A DNA stretch of 64,000 nucleotides from Tenrec ecaudatus (lineage: Eukaryota > Chordata > Mammalia > Afrosoricida > Tenrecidae), in contig NC_134538.1 in the NCBI RefSeq assembly GCF_050624435.1, forward strand, positions 117,760,437-117,824,436. Reading direction: 5' to 3'. The stretch's first letter is position 1. Every line of letters starts with the position of its first letter. Under the pieces are notes generated by a model. The model searched no databases. It saw only the letters and a program-made list of their open reading frames with translations, and had not been told where the DNA came from. The position numbers and the translations under genes are program-made. Of the stretch, positions 21,620 through 34,199 are shown piece by piece.

Positions 21620-22430
21620 CCTCAACAAGAAAACATTAGAACCACAATGCATTGTCAGAGGAAGTCCTGACCCTAACAATGGTCATGGAAGAAGCAGACA
21701 TTGATCTACCACAAAAAGAAATGCTCAAAATGCTGCTTTGAGTAATACAGGGTATGAGGGAAGCAATAGAGAAAAACGATGAAATGATAAAGGAAATAAA
21801 GTCAATTCATCAAAGGGAAATACAAGAGTTAAGGACGAGGTAACAGAAACAAAGAACAAGATAGTAGAAATCTCCAACACACTTGAATAAGTGGAGAACC
21901 ATTGTGAAGTCTTGAAGACAACAAGGCAGACTTCATCAAATGGTAAAGGCACTCAAATGATATAATCAATGAAGCTGAAGAAAACTTGAGAACAATGACC
22001 GATGCTGTGAAGAGGAACACTATTTGGATAATTGGGATACTGGAACAGAACACTATGAAGTAAGCAGCAAAAGTAGCTAAGGAATTCCTGGAAGAACATA
22101 TCCCCAACTTAATGAGTGAGAATGAGACATTCATGCAGGAAGCAGAGAGGGCACCAAGTAGACTAGACACCAGAAATAATTCGCCAAGGCAAATAATAGT
22201 TAAATTATTCAACTTTGAAGTAAAGGACAAAATCATAAGAGCATCTAGAGAAAATAAGACAGTCACATGGAAAGGCACTCAGAATATGCTCAGGCTTTTC
22301 AGCAGATACCATGAAGAAAAGAGTGAATTAATAACTTCCAAAAGGTTAAAGAGAAAACACCAATCCAAGAAACCTCTACCCCACCAAACTATCTATCAAG
22401 ATAGATGAAGAGGTAACCCGGACAAGGAAA
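21620..22430 (+). pseudogene. L1 ORF1 remnant
   Basis: L1 ORF1 protein is an RNA-binding trimer that coats L1 RNA. Here a K/E/Q-rich coiled-coil stretch (21770-21900) is followed by an RRM-like part (reading near TIWIIGILE at about 22020) and the C-terminal domain. The last part, 22112-22408, is still open for 98 codons and includes RQIIVKLFNFEVKDKIIRAS and TVTWKGTQ, which match the conserved C-terminal domain. In-frame stops and frameshifts upstream kill it. Confidence 0.85.
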
Positions 22431-22687
22431 AATTCAAAGAATACATCAAAAGAAACCCAGGTTTGCAAAAAATCTGTACCAATTCATTGTGGCCAGAAGG
22501 CCAACGTTCACCGAGCACAAATAAGGTCCATAACTTAGTGTAACACCACACAGAGGTCAACACAATGAAAACAACTCCAAGATATCATTGCCTCAGAGAT
22601 GAAAAGAAGGCAGGAATGAAGCCTCATACACATCCACAGCATACTAGAAAGGAGGGAGTTAGGAACAGCCAAGACAAAGGGGAGGAA

Positions 22688-23376
22688 ATGACAACAACGA
22701 ATCCACAGATGTATTTAATAACTCTGAATGTAGGTGGTTTGATTTTACCCATTAAAAGACAAAGGTTAGAAGACTGTCTTAGAAAACATAAACCATCAAT
22801 ATGTGGTCTGCAATAGACACATGTTAAGCTTGCAGACAAAAAAGGCTGAGCATTAAAGCCTGGCCAAAAAAATATATACCAAGTAAATGGCAATTTTAAA
22901 ACAGCAGGGGTCACATCCTAATCTATGACAAATGTGATCTCAAGGTGAAAACCATAAAAAAGGCAAGTATGGACACCTTATAATGCTCATGGGATCAGTA
23001 CACCAAGAACCAGTGAACATAATACATATATATGCCCTCAATGGGAGACTGTGAAATTCACCAATCAAATTCTTCAAAAGATGAAAAACAAATGAAAAAA
23101 ATCAACAATCATAGTAGGTAGCTTTAATATACTGCTATCCAAGAAAGATAGATCACTGGGAAAGAAGCTCAACAAGAAAGCTACAGAACCGAACTCTACA
23201 AAACTAAATTCTACTCAATCTGTTAGACATTATTAGAGCTCTCCACCCAAAAGCAAAAACAAAAAAACCCAAAAAACTCATACTTTTCAAGTGTATACAG
23301 CACATATTCTAGGATAGACCAAATGCTGGGACACAAGTTGAGCCTGAATAAAATCAAACATATAGAAGTCATTCAA
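22688..23376 (+). pseudogene. L1 ORF2 remnant, endonuclease part (interrupted)
   Basis: ORF2 encodes endonuclease and reverse transcriptase. The start reads MTTTNPQMYLITLNVGGL, and the LNVGG part corresponds to the N-terminal endonuclease motif LNVNG. A stop follows SICGLQ at residue 43. Downstream pieces read TIIVGSFN near 23110 (usual Asp of GDFN changed) and [19 protein letters not shown] near 23310, the end of the endonuclease domain. A second L1 breaks the frame at 23377; it resumes at 25409. Confidence 0.85.
23364..23376 (+). repeat. Target-site duplication, left copy
   Basis: AGAAGTCATTCAA is repeated exactly at 25409-25421. The two copies bracket the inner L1. Confidence 0.9.
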
Positions 23377-25408
23377 TTAGCAGAGAACTCCTCAAGAAGA
23401 AGGATACCGTGGGAGGGCTTGCTTTACCTGACTTTGGCACATACTATGCAGCCACAGTTCTCAAAACTGCATGGCATTCGTACAATGACAGATACTCAGA
23501 CCAATGGAAAAGAACTGAAAACCCAGAAATAAAAGCATCAGCATACACACAGCTGATCTTTGATAAGGGTCCCAAAAATATCAAATGAGAAGCCGATGCC
23601 CTCTTTAACAAGTGGTGCTGGAAAAAATGGATATCAACATGAGGAAAAATGAAGCAAGACCCTTATCTCACTCCATGCACAAGAATAAACTCAAGATGGA
23701 TCACAGACCTGGAAGTTAAACCCCAAACTATTAGGGCCATCAATGAGGGAATTGGGACCAACTTGAGAACTTTGGCACAGGGAATACACAGGCTATCAGA
23801 AATAGGGAAGGACACAAACACAGAGGAGGCACAAATTGACAAATGGGATATACTGAAGATAAAACACTTGTGTACATCTAAATAATTCACCAAGAGAGTA
23901 ATAAGAGATTCCACAGACTGGGAAAACATATTTAGCAATGACGCATCAGACAAAGGTCTTATTACTAAAATCTACAATACTCTGCTGGCTTCCAAAAATA
24001 AAAAAACAATAGCCCACTTGAAAGGTGGGCAAAGAACTTGAACGGAAATTTCACAGGGGCAGAAATCCAAATGGCCAACAAACATATGAGAAAATGTTCC
24101 CGATCTTTAGCCATAAGAGAAATGCAAATTAAAACAACAATGAGGTACCACTTGACACCCTCAAAGATAGCCCAATTCAAAAAATCAGAAAGCAACAAGT
24201 GTTGGAGGGGCTGTGGGGAGACAGGAACTCTCATCCACTGCTGGTGGGCCTGTAAGTACATACAGCCACTATGGAAATCAATCTGGCGATACCTAAAACA
24301 GATGGAAATAGAGTTACCATATGACCCAGCAATGCCCCTACTGGGCATATACCCAGAAGAGGCAAGAAACAAACCAAGACCAGACATCTGTGCTCCGATG
24401 TTCATTGCGGCACAGTACACAATTGCAAGGAGCTGGAAGCAACCCAAATTTCCATCAACTGATGATTGGATTAAACAACTGTGGTATATACTTACAATGG
24501 AGTACTACGCATCACTAAAAAGCAGTGATGAACGTATGAGGCACATAGCGGCATGGGAAGAACTGGAGGAAATCATTCTAAGTGAAGTAAGTCAGGCACA
24601 AAAGGACAAGTACAACATGAGCCTGCTGAGGTAAGTATTAAAAAAAATGCAAAAGTGGCATAGGGGAAAAAGCTACTGTATACAAACATTTTTGGGGTGA
24701 AGACTGTGTAGTATGGCAGAGACCAGACCAAAACCAGGGATGCACATGGTAGACAATGGTGGAGGAGGTGGGGAAAGGAAAATAAAAGGATAAATATAAG
24801 GAAGAAAAGGGAAGTGGGGGCATGGGGCACTAACCCACCCAAGGGGAGGGTATTGTTTATATCTCCACAGGGAAAGTGGGACCAGACTTCAACCCAGTGC
24901 CGCAAGGTGTGAATGCAATATCCCGGCGTGGAGTAGGGAACCAGTGGAGAGGTCTGGGAGGCTGGCCCCAGCACCAAAAATTAAGTGGATTCCTGCCCCT
25001 CCCCCCAAAAGAATTTGTTCCAAAGGACAACATTGACTCTGCAGCTCCGGGAGATGGACATATCCGATCAGAGCGCACGGGGCAGGCCGTGAGGATGATG
25101 TTCCTGAGTAGAGCAGCCAGTCCATGGGGGAAACAACATGGCTGGCCCCACTACGAGACATGATGCCCCTCAGTGACTAAGGGCGATACAGGGGACAGCG
25201 CTGGGGACACAGTGTGGGAGTTGCACCTGGCCTGATCCCACCACACCAAGGCAAAGCACTGGGGGAGTGCAGCGGAACAGCAGGGGAATGGAGTGGCAAG
25301 GTCCCCAGGGAATGCTGAAGGTAGACTTTGGGGACAGGGCGTGGTGCCCCAACAGACTGGACTGGAAAACACTCCTAGGGGCCAACAAACGATCCTTGAA
25401 CTAAAAAA
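23377..25408 (+). mobile_element. Inner 5'-truncated L1 inserted in the outer L1 ORF2
   Basis: The outer ORF2 is cut at its endonuclease end and jumps at 23377 to the C-terminal third of ORF2, then to an L1 3' UTR (24640-25402), then a short A run, then back to outer ORF2 exactly where it stopped. A perfect 13-bp duplication brackets the segment, so this is a target-primed insertion in the same orientation. The first inner bases are TTAGCAGAGAACTCC. The 3' end is unusual: it stops at CTTGAACTA followed by A's, where the other two L1 copies read on (CTGGAACTATTTATAG at 29167 and CTGGAACTATCTATC at 55502). Confidence 0.92.
23400..24634 (+). pseudogene. L1 ORF2 C-terminal part in the inner L1
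   Basis: Two long open pieces survive: 23649-23885 (78 codons, beginning MKQDPYLTPCTRI) and 24038-24634 (198 codons to the natural stop). The second carries the ORF2 Cys-rich motif C-X3-C-X7-H-X4-C, reading [18 protein letters not shown], and the conserved tail [21 protein letters not shown] stop at 23883 and a frameshift before 24038 inactivate it. Better preservation than the outer copy fits later insertion. Confidence 0.9.
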
Positions 25409-25421
25409 AGAAGTCATTCAA
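25409..25421 (+). repeat. Target-site duplication, right copy
   Basis: AGAAGTCATTCAA sits directly after the inner L1 A-run. The following ACATTCCTCTCAGACCACC is the outer ORF2 resuming. Confidence 0.9.
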
Positions 25422-28412
25422 ACATTCCTCTCAGACCACCGTGCCATAAAATTGGAACACAACAAAAGGATGATTAAAAAGCATTGCCAACTAATTTCAG
25501 AATGAATAACACTATTTTGAGAATTGTTTACTGGCCCCAAATTAGATAAAATTAAGAAGCTTTTAGAAACCAATGAGAAAGATAAAACAAAGCTGTTATC
25601 AGAGAATATTTAATAGCGATAATTGCACATATGGACAAGGAAGAGAGACTTATGATTAAAATGCTGTCACAAAACCCCCAGCAATGAGAAAAGTCAAGAG
25701 AATAATCCCACTAATAAGAAAAGAAATAATAAAAATCAGGGCAGAGATAAATGAATGGGAAAAAAGAAAACAATACAGAAAATCATTGCAGTAAAAAAGC
25801 TGGTTTTTGAAATCAGTAACAGAATTAACAGACCACTGGCAAACTTAACCAAAGAAAAGAAGGAGTAAATATCAATAGCCAGGATGAGGGATGAAACAAG
25901 AAGTTACCATGGAACCTAATGAACTTAAAAGACTGATTGATTGTACACTATTATGAAGCTCTGTACAATAATGAATTCAACAACTTTGAAAGACATTGAC
26001 AAATACTTGGAAAAACATTCGTTTCCTAGATTATCCTAGGTAGATGCCAAAAACCTCAACAGACCCATAACAAAAGCAGAAATAGTAAAGTTCATCAAGA
26101 AATTTCCAGCTTACAATGCTCCCGACACAGATGGCTTCAGAGGAGAATTTAACCAAACATTCAGGGAAGAGCTGACACCAATTCTTCACAAACTCCTCCA
26201 GAGCATAGAAAAGGACAGCAAACTCCCAAACATTCCATGAAGCTAGCATAACACTGATACATAAAGTGGGGAAGGAGGATTCCACAAGAATAGAGAACCA
26301 CAGACCAATATCTCTAATTACATGGATGCAAAAATCCTTAACAAAATATTGACCAATAAAATACGAAAGTATATAAAACAGATAATCCATTATGACCAAG
26401 TAGAATTTATTCCAGGATTGCAGATGGTTCAACATCAGAAAATCCATCAGCATTATTCATCACATTGACAAGAAAAGGATAAGAACCACATGATAATATC
26501 AATAGATACAGAAAATGCATTTGACAACATCCAACACCATTCCTAATTCAGATTCTCAAGAATATAGGAATGGATGGAAAAATCCTCAATATAATACAGC
26601 AAGGGGTATAGTCAATGGAGAAAATATTAAAACCATCCCACTGAAAAGGTGGACCAGATAAGGAGGTCGCTAGCCCCCTCTTTTATTCAACATCAACAGA
26701 AGGCAACAGACGGTCATTAACTGTATTTGGCTGGGGTAATAAGAGGTGAAATTATCTTTATTTGCATATGACATGATTCTATATATTGAAAATCCTAAAA
26801 GGATTGTTTCCACAACAGGAGTGCTGGAAGCAATAATGAAATAAGGTAGGGTGGAAGGATTTAAGATCCATAAACAGAAATCTATTGGATTGCAATATAC
26901 ATCTGGCAAGATCACAGAATAGGAGATTAAGAAGGCAGTAACCTTCACACTAGTCAAGCACAAATTGAAAAATCTAGGGATATACCTGACAAAAAGAAAA
27001 GATTTGTATGAAGAAAAGTACAGAACTCTACTTAGGACACCAAAAGTCATCTCCCTAAAAGGAAGAATGTACCATGCTCATGGATCTGAAGACTCAATTA
27101 TAAAGATGTCAATCCTCTCCCAAGGCACTGCAAACTTTTAATGCTATTCTGATTCAAATACCATCATCTTTTTTCAAATAATTGGAAAAACTGACTACCA
27201 ACTTCATATGGAAAGGGAAGAAGCCGAGAATTAGCAAATAGCTAAAGTTAAAGTTGGAGGGTTTTCTTTTCCTGACTTTAACGCCTATCATACAGCCACA
27301 GTGGTCCAAACATCATGGTAATTGTATAACAACAGATACACAGATCAATGGAAAGGAACAGAAAATCCAGAAATAAAATCATCCTCAGACAGACAAGTGA
27401 CCTTTGATAAGGGCCCCAAAAATATCAAATGGGAGGTGAATGTCCTCTTTTACAAGTGGTGCTGAAAAATGTGGACATCTATCTGCAGAAAAATGAAGCA
27501 AGACTCTTCTCTTACTCCATGCATAAGAACAAGTTCAAGGTGGATCATAGACCTCGAAGTAAAAGCCCAATCTATTAGGGCCATCATTGAGAAAATTGGG
27601 ATGTACCTAAGAATCCTGGTGCAAGGAATGCATAGGCTAACAGAAATGAGGATGGATACACACACAGGGGAAGCGGAAATTGACAAGTGGGATATATTAA
27701 AGATAAAACACCTGTGTACACCAAAAGACTTTACCAAGAGAGTAATAAGAGTGCCCGCAGACTAGGAAAACCTTTTAGTGATGATACAGCAAATGGCTTA
27801 TTACTAAAATCTACAATACTCTGCTAGCCTGCAATTTTTTTTAAAAAAAGCCCACTGAAGAGGTTAGCAAAAGACCTGAACAAAAGTTTCCCAAGGGATG
27901 AAACCTGAATGGCCAATAAGCATATGAAAGTGTTTCCAGTCAATGGTCATTGGAGAAATGCAACAACTATGAGACATGCCTAACACCCTCAAAGAGAGCC
28001 CAATTTAAAAATCAGAAACAGCAAATGTTGGAGGGAGTGTAGTGAAACAGGAACTCTCTTCCACTCTGAGGTCTTGTAGGTACATACAGTCACTGTGGAA
28101 AGTGATCTGGCAATACCTAAAGCAAATAGAAATTGAGCTAGCTTATGTCCCCCTATTGGGTATACACCCTAAGAAGTAAGAAACAGACTACAGCTAGTCA
28201 TCTGCACTCCAATGTTATCGCAACACAATTCACAATGGCAGAGAATTGGAAACCACTTGAATGTACACACATTGGAGTGTTACGCATCCCTAAAAATCAG
28301 TGATGAACCCATGGAGTATATCGTCTCATGGGAAGAGTTGGAGAAAATTATGCGAAGTGCACTTAGTAAAGCATAAAAGGATAAATACAGCATGAGTCCA
28401 CTGAGGTAACTT
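25422..28412 (+). pseudogene. L1 ORF2 remnant, reverse transcriptase and C-terminal parts
   Basis: The outer ORF2 resumes with TFLSDHRAIKLEH, the end of the endonuclease domain. The reverse transcriptase region follows (about 26060-26900). An AFDNIQHH-type block is near 26515, and the catalytic FADD box reads FAYD (26761-26772): the first catalytic Asp is replaced by Tyr. The C-terminal region (27240-28412) matches the inner copy block for block. Its longest open part is 27469-27765 (98 codons). Several frameshifts and stops make it non-functional. Confidence 0.88.
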
Positions 28413-31041
28413 CGTTCAGCACAGTAGGTATACAGGAAAAGTAACAATTCATAATTTATGGTTTGAGGTCCAGACATTGGCAGGGAGTCAGACCAAACCC
28501 AGAGATGTATATGCCATCACAATAAAAAGAAGAGAAAATATACGCAAACACCATTGGGGCTGAAAGACATCCTCCCCATCTCCCTCATGCTTTAAATGGC
28601 CACAGAGGGAGGAGGGAAGAAGAAAAGACAGTGATTATGGCATTGGAGGAGTAGGGCACTAATCCATCCACAGGGAGGGTATTGTTTACGTCTCCACGTG
28701 AAAGAGAGAGAGAGAGCTCATTAGTGTGCCGTGACTTGAGGGTACCATGCCTACATGGAGCAGCTCATGAACAGAGATGATAGTGGGGCCAGTCCCAGTC
28801 CTAGCTACGCTGACCCCCTCCTGAGAAGAATGTGCTACAGAGGACAGCACTGTCGGATGGGGAGAATGACTAGCCTGTCCCATCCACCGGGGAACAAACT
28901 AATCAGGAATGAGAGAGAGACTAGACTTCACCCTGGCACACCGAGTCTTAAGGGTGACCTTGCTGCTCACAGTGCGGGGAGTGAGTCCAGTCTGACCCCG
29001 CACATTGGAGCAAATTAAGAGGAGAGAGCATAACAGATTAGCAATAGGAGCACAGTTGTGAAGTCCCTGAGGATTCCTGAAATTAGACGTCTGACTCAGG
29101 GGTTCAGTGCTTGGTCCCCCATTGGACCTGGTTGTGGGATATTCATAAATTTCAGCAAATAGACCTGGAACTATTTATAGATTTTTGGCTTGTTTCCTTT
29201 TTTAATTGATGTTTTTGTTTTGTTATGTCTATCTATAAAAGATAGGCATGATAAGCAATCCTGAGGAGAAAGCAACGGGACTGGTGGTTCCAGGGGGGCA
29301 TGGGAGAGGAGGAGGTGGCAGGGGAAAAGGGAGTGGTGAGACAACGTGAAGGACAGGTCTGTTAGTCTGGGTAGTCTAGAGAACCAGATTCATAGACACG
29401 CATATGTGTAACAGAACGAGCTTTATACAAAGAGTAATTGTACATTAAGAAAACATCCCAGTCCCATATCTAGTCCCAAAGACTGATATTAGCTCATACA
29501 TCCAGGACTAGTCTGCAAATTCCTCTTCAGACTCATGCAACACATGAAATGCTGCTGAGTGCAGGAAGATCACAGGCCAGTGGGTGGAAAGTCTGTGCAT
29601 CCAGTGGCAGCGGAAGCATCTTAGTACTGGCATGGGTCTCCACGTGGCTCCTCCAACTCTGAGGGCCTGGCTGCCATCAGAATAGCTCCAAATGACTTGT
29701 CAACAGGAATGTCTCACAGGGAGTGAGTGAGTGTTCTGCCTCCAGTGAGCTATTTATCTCCTTAACGTCTCCAAATGAGGTCATCCAGCTGTGATCTGAT
29801 AGACAGGCTAAACTCCACCCCTTCACTCTTAATAGTCTCAAGTAGGCACCAGATTATGTAACTACCACAACAGCGGAACAACGAAGGATCTGAAGCCCCC
29901 TTCGAGAAGGGTATAGAGTTCCTGGCAGTGTTTGATCAATCATAACCTAGCTGAGAGGTGAGTGAGGGTGAGCGTGATAATGGGGCAGTAGGAAGATAAA
30001 AGGAAGTAGAGGAAAGAACTTAGAAGTAAAAACTATACATAGAGTTATAAATATAGACATGTATAAATGTAAACATTTTAATATATAAAGATAGGGATAT
30101 TGGCTTATATACATATATTTATATGGCAATACAGTTAGCAGCTGGACTATGGCCTCTACTTAAGTCTTCCTTCAACACAAGAACAATTTGTTTTAATAAC
30201 GTGGCACTGGGTGATACCAACCTTCCCAACACAATCACTGAACACAAAGAAAGTGGGTGGTACCCAGCTATTAAAAGATAAAGCATCTGGAGTCTTAAAG
30301 GTTTGAAGTCAAACAAGAGGCCAACCTAGCACAAGGACAACTAAGCCTACATGGAAGAAGCTCCTCAGCCTGTGTGATCATGAGGTGTCAACAGGAACAG
30401 ATATCAGAAGTCCAAAATCAAATAATCACATGGGTATGAAGGACATGGGTTAGAATGGAGACCCAAAGCTCAACTGTTGATAATTGGACATTCCGTCACA
30501 GAAGGGCCACATGAGAGGGATGACACATCCAGGGTGCAGTACAGCACTGACAAAAGACAAAACATTCCTCTAGTTCTTTAATCTTTCCAACCCCACAGTT
30601 ATGACCTCAGTTCTACCTCACAAATTCTGCTAGACGGATGTGTGTACACTGGGACAGATAAGAGCTTTCATTACACAAAATGCAGGATATGCAAACCCCT
30701 TAGAAACAGTAATGGGAGTAACAATTCCATGAGATCTGGGAAAGGGAAATGGGGGATGAGCAATGATGGCAGTATAACCCACGTCAAGGGGGATTAATAT
30801 TAGAATTGTAGGTGAAGGGATATATCAGACAGTGTAAGATATGTAAAAAATAATATATATATATATTAATAGTTCACAAGGTGGTTGGAGGGGGGAGGGA
30901 GGGAATAAAGAGGAAATGATATAAAAGGGCTCAAGAAGAAAGTGTTTTGAAATTGATGACATCAATAAGTTCACTTGACATAATTTATTTATGGATTTTT
31001 ATACATAAGAACCCCCATTAAAAGGATTTATTAATGAAAAA
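28413..31041 (+). mobile_element. 3' UTR of the outer L1
   Basis: About 2.1 kb of L1 3' UTR after removing the LTR at 29360-29869. It aligns block by block with 55150-57420, for example AAACAATTTGTTTTAATAAC-like text at 30180 and the GGGGCAGTAGGAAGATAAAAGG block at 29980. The terminal part near 30890-31030 (GGAGGGAGGGAATAAAGAGG to AACCCCCATTAAAAGG) is the complement of the antisense ends at 7757, 32338, 58825 and 62735. Confidence 0.85.
29360..29869 (-). mobile_element. Solo LTR, family B (subtype 2), in the L1 3' UTR
   Basis: TGTTAGTCTGGGTAGTCTAG to TGTAACTACCACA, 510 bp, with TG...CA ends. It interrupts L1 sequence that is continuous in the copy at 55650-55700 (GGAACAACAAGAG). Flanking words ACAGG and ACAGC are near but not exact, so the target duplication is weak here. 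Confidence 0.8.
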
Positions 31042-31050
31042 GAATTATGG

Positions 31051-32337
31051 CTGAAACTTCATCTACTTTTCAAAATAAAAATGTATTTCTGTACTTTTTT
31101 ATTATGTTATTATTTGGGAGTATTTATAAGCTTTTTCCATGGATGTATGAAAAGTTTTATTTGAACAAATCTGAACTATATAAAATTGTTCAAAACCAAC
31201 ATTTATAATGAAAAATGAAACTATCTTTGCTATCTTATCCAGGGGAAGAAGTAAATTTGCATATTTATTATATGGCTAAGAAAAAACTTGCAGTGTCATA
31301 AGCTACTAAATATTACATCTCTTTATACCTAAAAAGCAGCAATGAGGACAATTAGGCAATTTTTAATACATGCATGCATATGCACACATTTGGTATTTAT
31401 GAGCCTATATCAATCACTTTTTGAGAATCAAGTAGTCATTAAAGTAAAAGAGGAGAAATACTAATGATATAACTAATAAATTTATAGTTCAAAGTAAAAA
31501 TGTATAAAATTATTTTTGTTACTATTCATATATTCTAAGAAATATTATAATAAGCAATTGATAGCTATACTTCTCATGCATAATCAGAATTGAAAATTGT
31601 TAATAAGCATTTCTAAGTATTCTGTATGGACTGATATTGAGATGGTCCATGGCGGATAGGGGTATAATGACACCATGAGTTATTGCAATAGGGACACCAA
31701 TTCTAGAGGCACTACAACCTCAGTCACTGCCCCACAAGTTGAGTTTTCTGAGGTGGATGTATGTGGTCCTATTTTTAAAAAAAAACAACGAATTTTCCAG
31801 GGATTTTCCTTCCCTCTTGAAAATTTTCTAATCCCTCTAATTTGAATGATCAAAAGACAGCATTAGAAATAAGATTTTTAGCTGTACCATAAAAATAGGT
31901 TGGTTTGAAAGCCCCTTGTTGATCATCTTTAGTTTAGAAAGGACCATAATTATTTTCCTCAATCTCCCAATGAGTTTCAGAGCTAAATCTATAGCAGGTA
32001 TTATAGATGGACTAAAGCCAATATTCTCAACCCACTTCAATCTTTCTTTCTCTGTTTTAGATATATTGCCCAGCAAAAAACATACTCCGCCCTTACTGAT
32101 CAAACATTCAGTGGAATTTTGCTTGGAAGCGGTGTAAAAATGGGAACTTTCCTGAAGATAGAGGATGTATAGCACAAAGAAGAAAGGTAATTATTGCGTC
32201 ATCCTTTGAAATCTGTAACAAATCCGTATCTAGCTTATTTATTATACTTAATTCAGCTTTAATGATATTATCCTTGCTCTAAATAACCACATAAATTTGC
32301 ACAGTGCAAATTGAAATGGAATACATTTTGTGGTAAA
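31051..32337. other. No recognised gene or repeat
   Basis: Overlapping open frames at 31837-32175 (minus, 112 codons) and 31916-32137 (plus) resemble no family that I know. The rest is AT-rich. A short (AT)n tract occurs before this interval at 30850-30866. Confidence 0.35.
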
Positions 32338-32485
32338 ACTTTTAAAATCATTTTATTGGGGGCTCTTGCAAATCTTATAACAACCCATATTTCAATGGTA
32401 TTAAGCACACATGTACACATGTTGCCATCAACATGTCCAAAATATTTTCAGACTTTCATCATTGCTATTCAATTCAGTCAGGACC
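32338..32485 (-). mobile_element. L1 3' end fragment
   Basis: ATTTTATTGGGGGCTCTTGC, ATTAAGCACACATGTACA, CAACATGTCCAAAATATTTT: the same terminal block as at 7757 and 62735, in the antisense direction and shorter. Confidence 0.8.
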
Positions 32486-34040
32486 CCAGGGCTGATAAAA
32501 TAGATAAATGCATTGAAGAGTTCTTTGAGAACTAGAATTCTCCAAATATAAGGCATAATGTTCTTATCTTTTCTTCTAGAGATCCTTAATCTTTCACACA
32601 TCAGCACCTGATTCTGTTTTCACTGAGTAAACACTGACACTTGTTCATTGCCCTCTTGCTCTAAAAGTACATAACCCGTCAGTCGCTCTTACCTTCCTAC
32701 AACATGGTATCTTGACCAGATCTTGACAAAATCCCCATGCCAGTCAGTAAGGTTTGCTGTAGGGAGATCCTACTCATTTATAATTGTGTTTTATGCTTTA
32801 ATTATTTACTGGAAAATTAAAATATTGGTTTATAATGGTTTAATATGTCAACTTTCTAGAAGCATCATTGAACACATAAATACCTGAGCTTCAGCCAATT
32901 AGAAGGTTTTTAACTTTACCAACCAGGCACCCACGCTGGGGTTGCCTATTCCCACAGCCAGCCCTGCCTGTCGGGCAATGTTTCTGGGGCTGGCTTCTAG
33001 TCCCAGTCATTGAACAGTTCTATTCAACAACAAAGATTCCTACTGTTTACATTTCCCCTTAGAAGGAAGGAGTCTGTGAACTCCTGAGGCTTAAATTCAC
33101 CATTAAAATGGGATTTTTCTTTTCCCATCCTTGCCGCCAATTATTTCATCGTGGCAGACTTGGCACATTCACCAGCCCCACAAGGCGTAAAAATGTGTTC
33201 TCCATGGAGATGAAATTCTTCATTGTTGCCATTCCAAAATGTCAGCTCTGAAAAGAACGCACTATTTTCTGTAAATTCCTCTCCTACTGATGAATGTTTA
33301 TATCTTTGCTACTGGAGTTTGAACACTTTTCTTTTTTTGTCAATGCAGACACACATAAAGTGACCTCCTACAGCATACGTGTCTACATCTGACACGCCTG
33401 AGTGCAGACACAGCTGAATTGACCTCCCTCCACCCCGTCCCTTTCCCTTAATGACACATCAACAGCTGGTCTCCTAAAGGGATGGGCGATTCCAGTCATA
33501 GTTTAATCCAGAAAGCTTTTTGAAAAAAATTATCAAGCATTTTGCCAAGTGCTCAACTTCTATTTCTTTAAACCCTTGTGTATAAAGAAAAATCTAATCC
33601 ACATGTTCCTAAAGAGCTCGCCTTTAGCTCACAAAGTATTTCATAAAAACAGAACAGTATCCAACACAACCTGTATATCTTGCTCTTTGCTTTTATTTGT
33701 TTATAAAATAAAATTCACATACTAACTTTCAAAATTTGGTTAGATGTTCAAAGTGTATATAGTTCCAAGATATCCTAAATTAGAAATGATACATGATTTG
33801 AATGAAACAGACTTTTTGTTCTGGAGGGACGGGAACGATACCATTATTCCGAAGTAGAGAATCAAAATTTATTCTCTCCATAAATTGCCCTGCCTTTGCT
33901 TTTCATGAGCGTAGTGTTTCCGTCCTGTGAAATAATCTGCTCTAGTGCTGCAGTAGTTGCCTGTCTCCAGGGAGTGTCGTTCTACAGGGAGATAAAAATC
34001 AAATAAAACAAAACTCAAGCCAGTGGCCCGAGGTGTGAGT
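32486..34040. other. No recognised gene or repeat
   Basis: The sequence is unique-looking and moderately AT-rich. Nothing to support a gene, splice-bounded exon or known repeat. Confidence 0.4.
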
Positions 34041-34044
34041 CCTG

Positions 34045-34195
34045 TTCCTTGAGACACAACATTAGAGCTGCACCCCACGGGGGTTCGATAGCTAATATCT
34101 TATCACTGAGCCTTTCTTCTGAGCCACTGTGGGTAAACTCAGTCCTCCATTGTGGTGGGAAGCCAAGTGCATTAGCAATTTGCACCATCCACCCT
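34045..34195 (-). repeat. AfroSINE, 5' half, degraded
   Basis: Reverse-oriented: TGAGCCACTGTGGGTAAACT (B-box side), then GTGGGAAGCCAAGTGCATTA and GCAATTTGCACCATCCACCC, which parallels the usual reversed SINE head (AACCATTGCACCACCCAG). Confidence 0.5.
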
Positions 34196-34199
34196 CATC

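Larger units (their letters stand above)
19876..31050 (+). mobile_element. Full-length but dead L1, interrupted by an L1 and an LTR
   Basis: One sense L1 spans 11 kb including two later insertions (23377-25408 and 29360-29869), about 8.6 kb of its own sequence. Order: C-rich 5' UTR, ORF1, ORF2 and a 3' UTR of about 2 kb ending near AACCCCCATTAAAAGGATTT plus an A-rich tail. An imperfect target-site duplication flanks it: GCATTATGG (19876-19884) and GAATTATGG (31042-31050), 8 of 9 bases. Stops and frameshifts occur throughout, and the reverse transcriptase catalytic pair is mutated. The long 3' UTR is typical of this L1 lineage, judging from the copies in this window. Confidence 0.9.
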
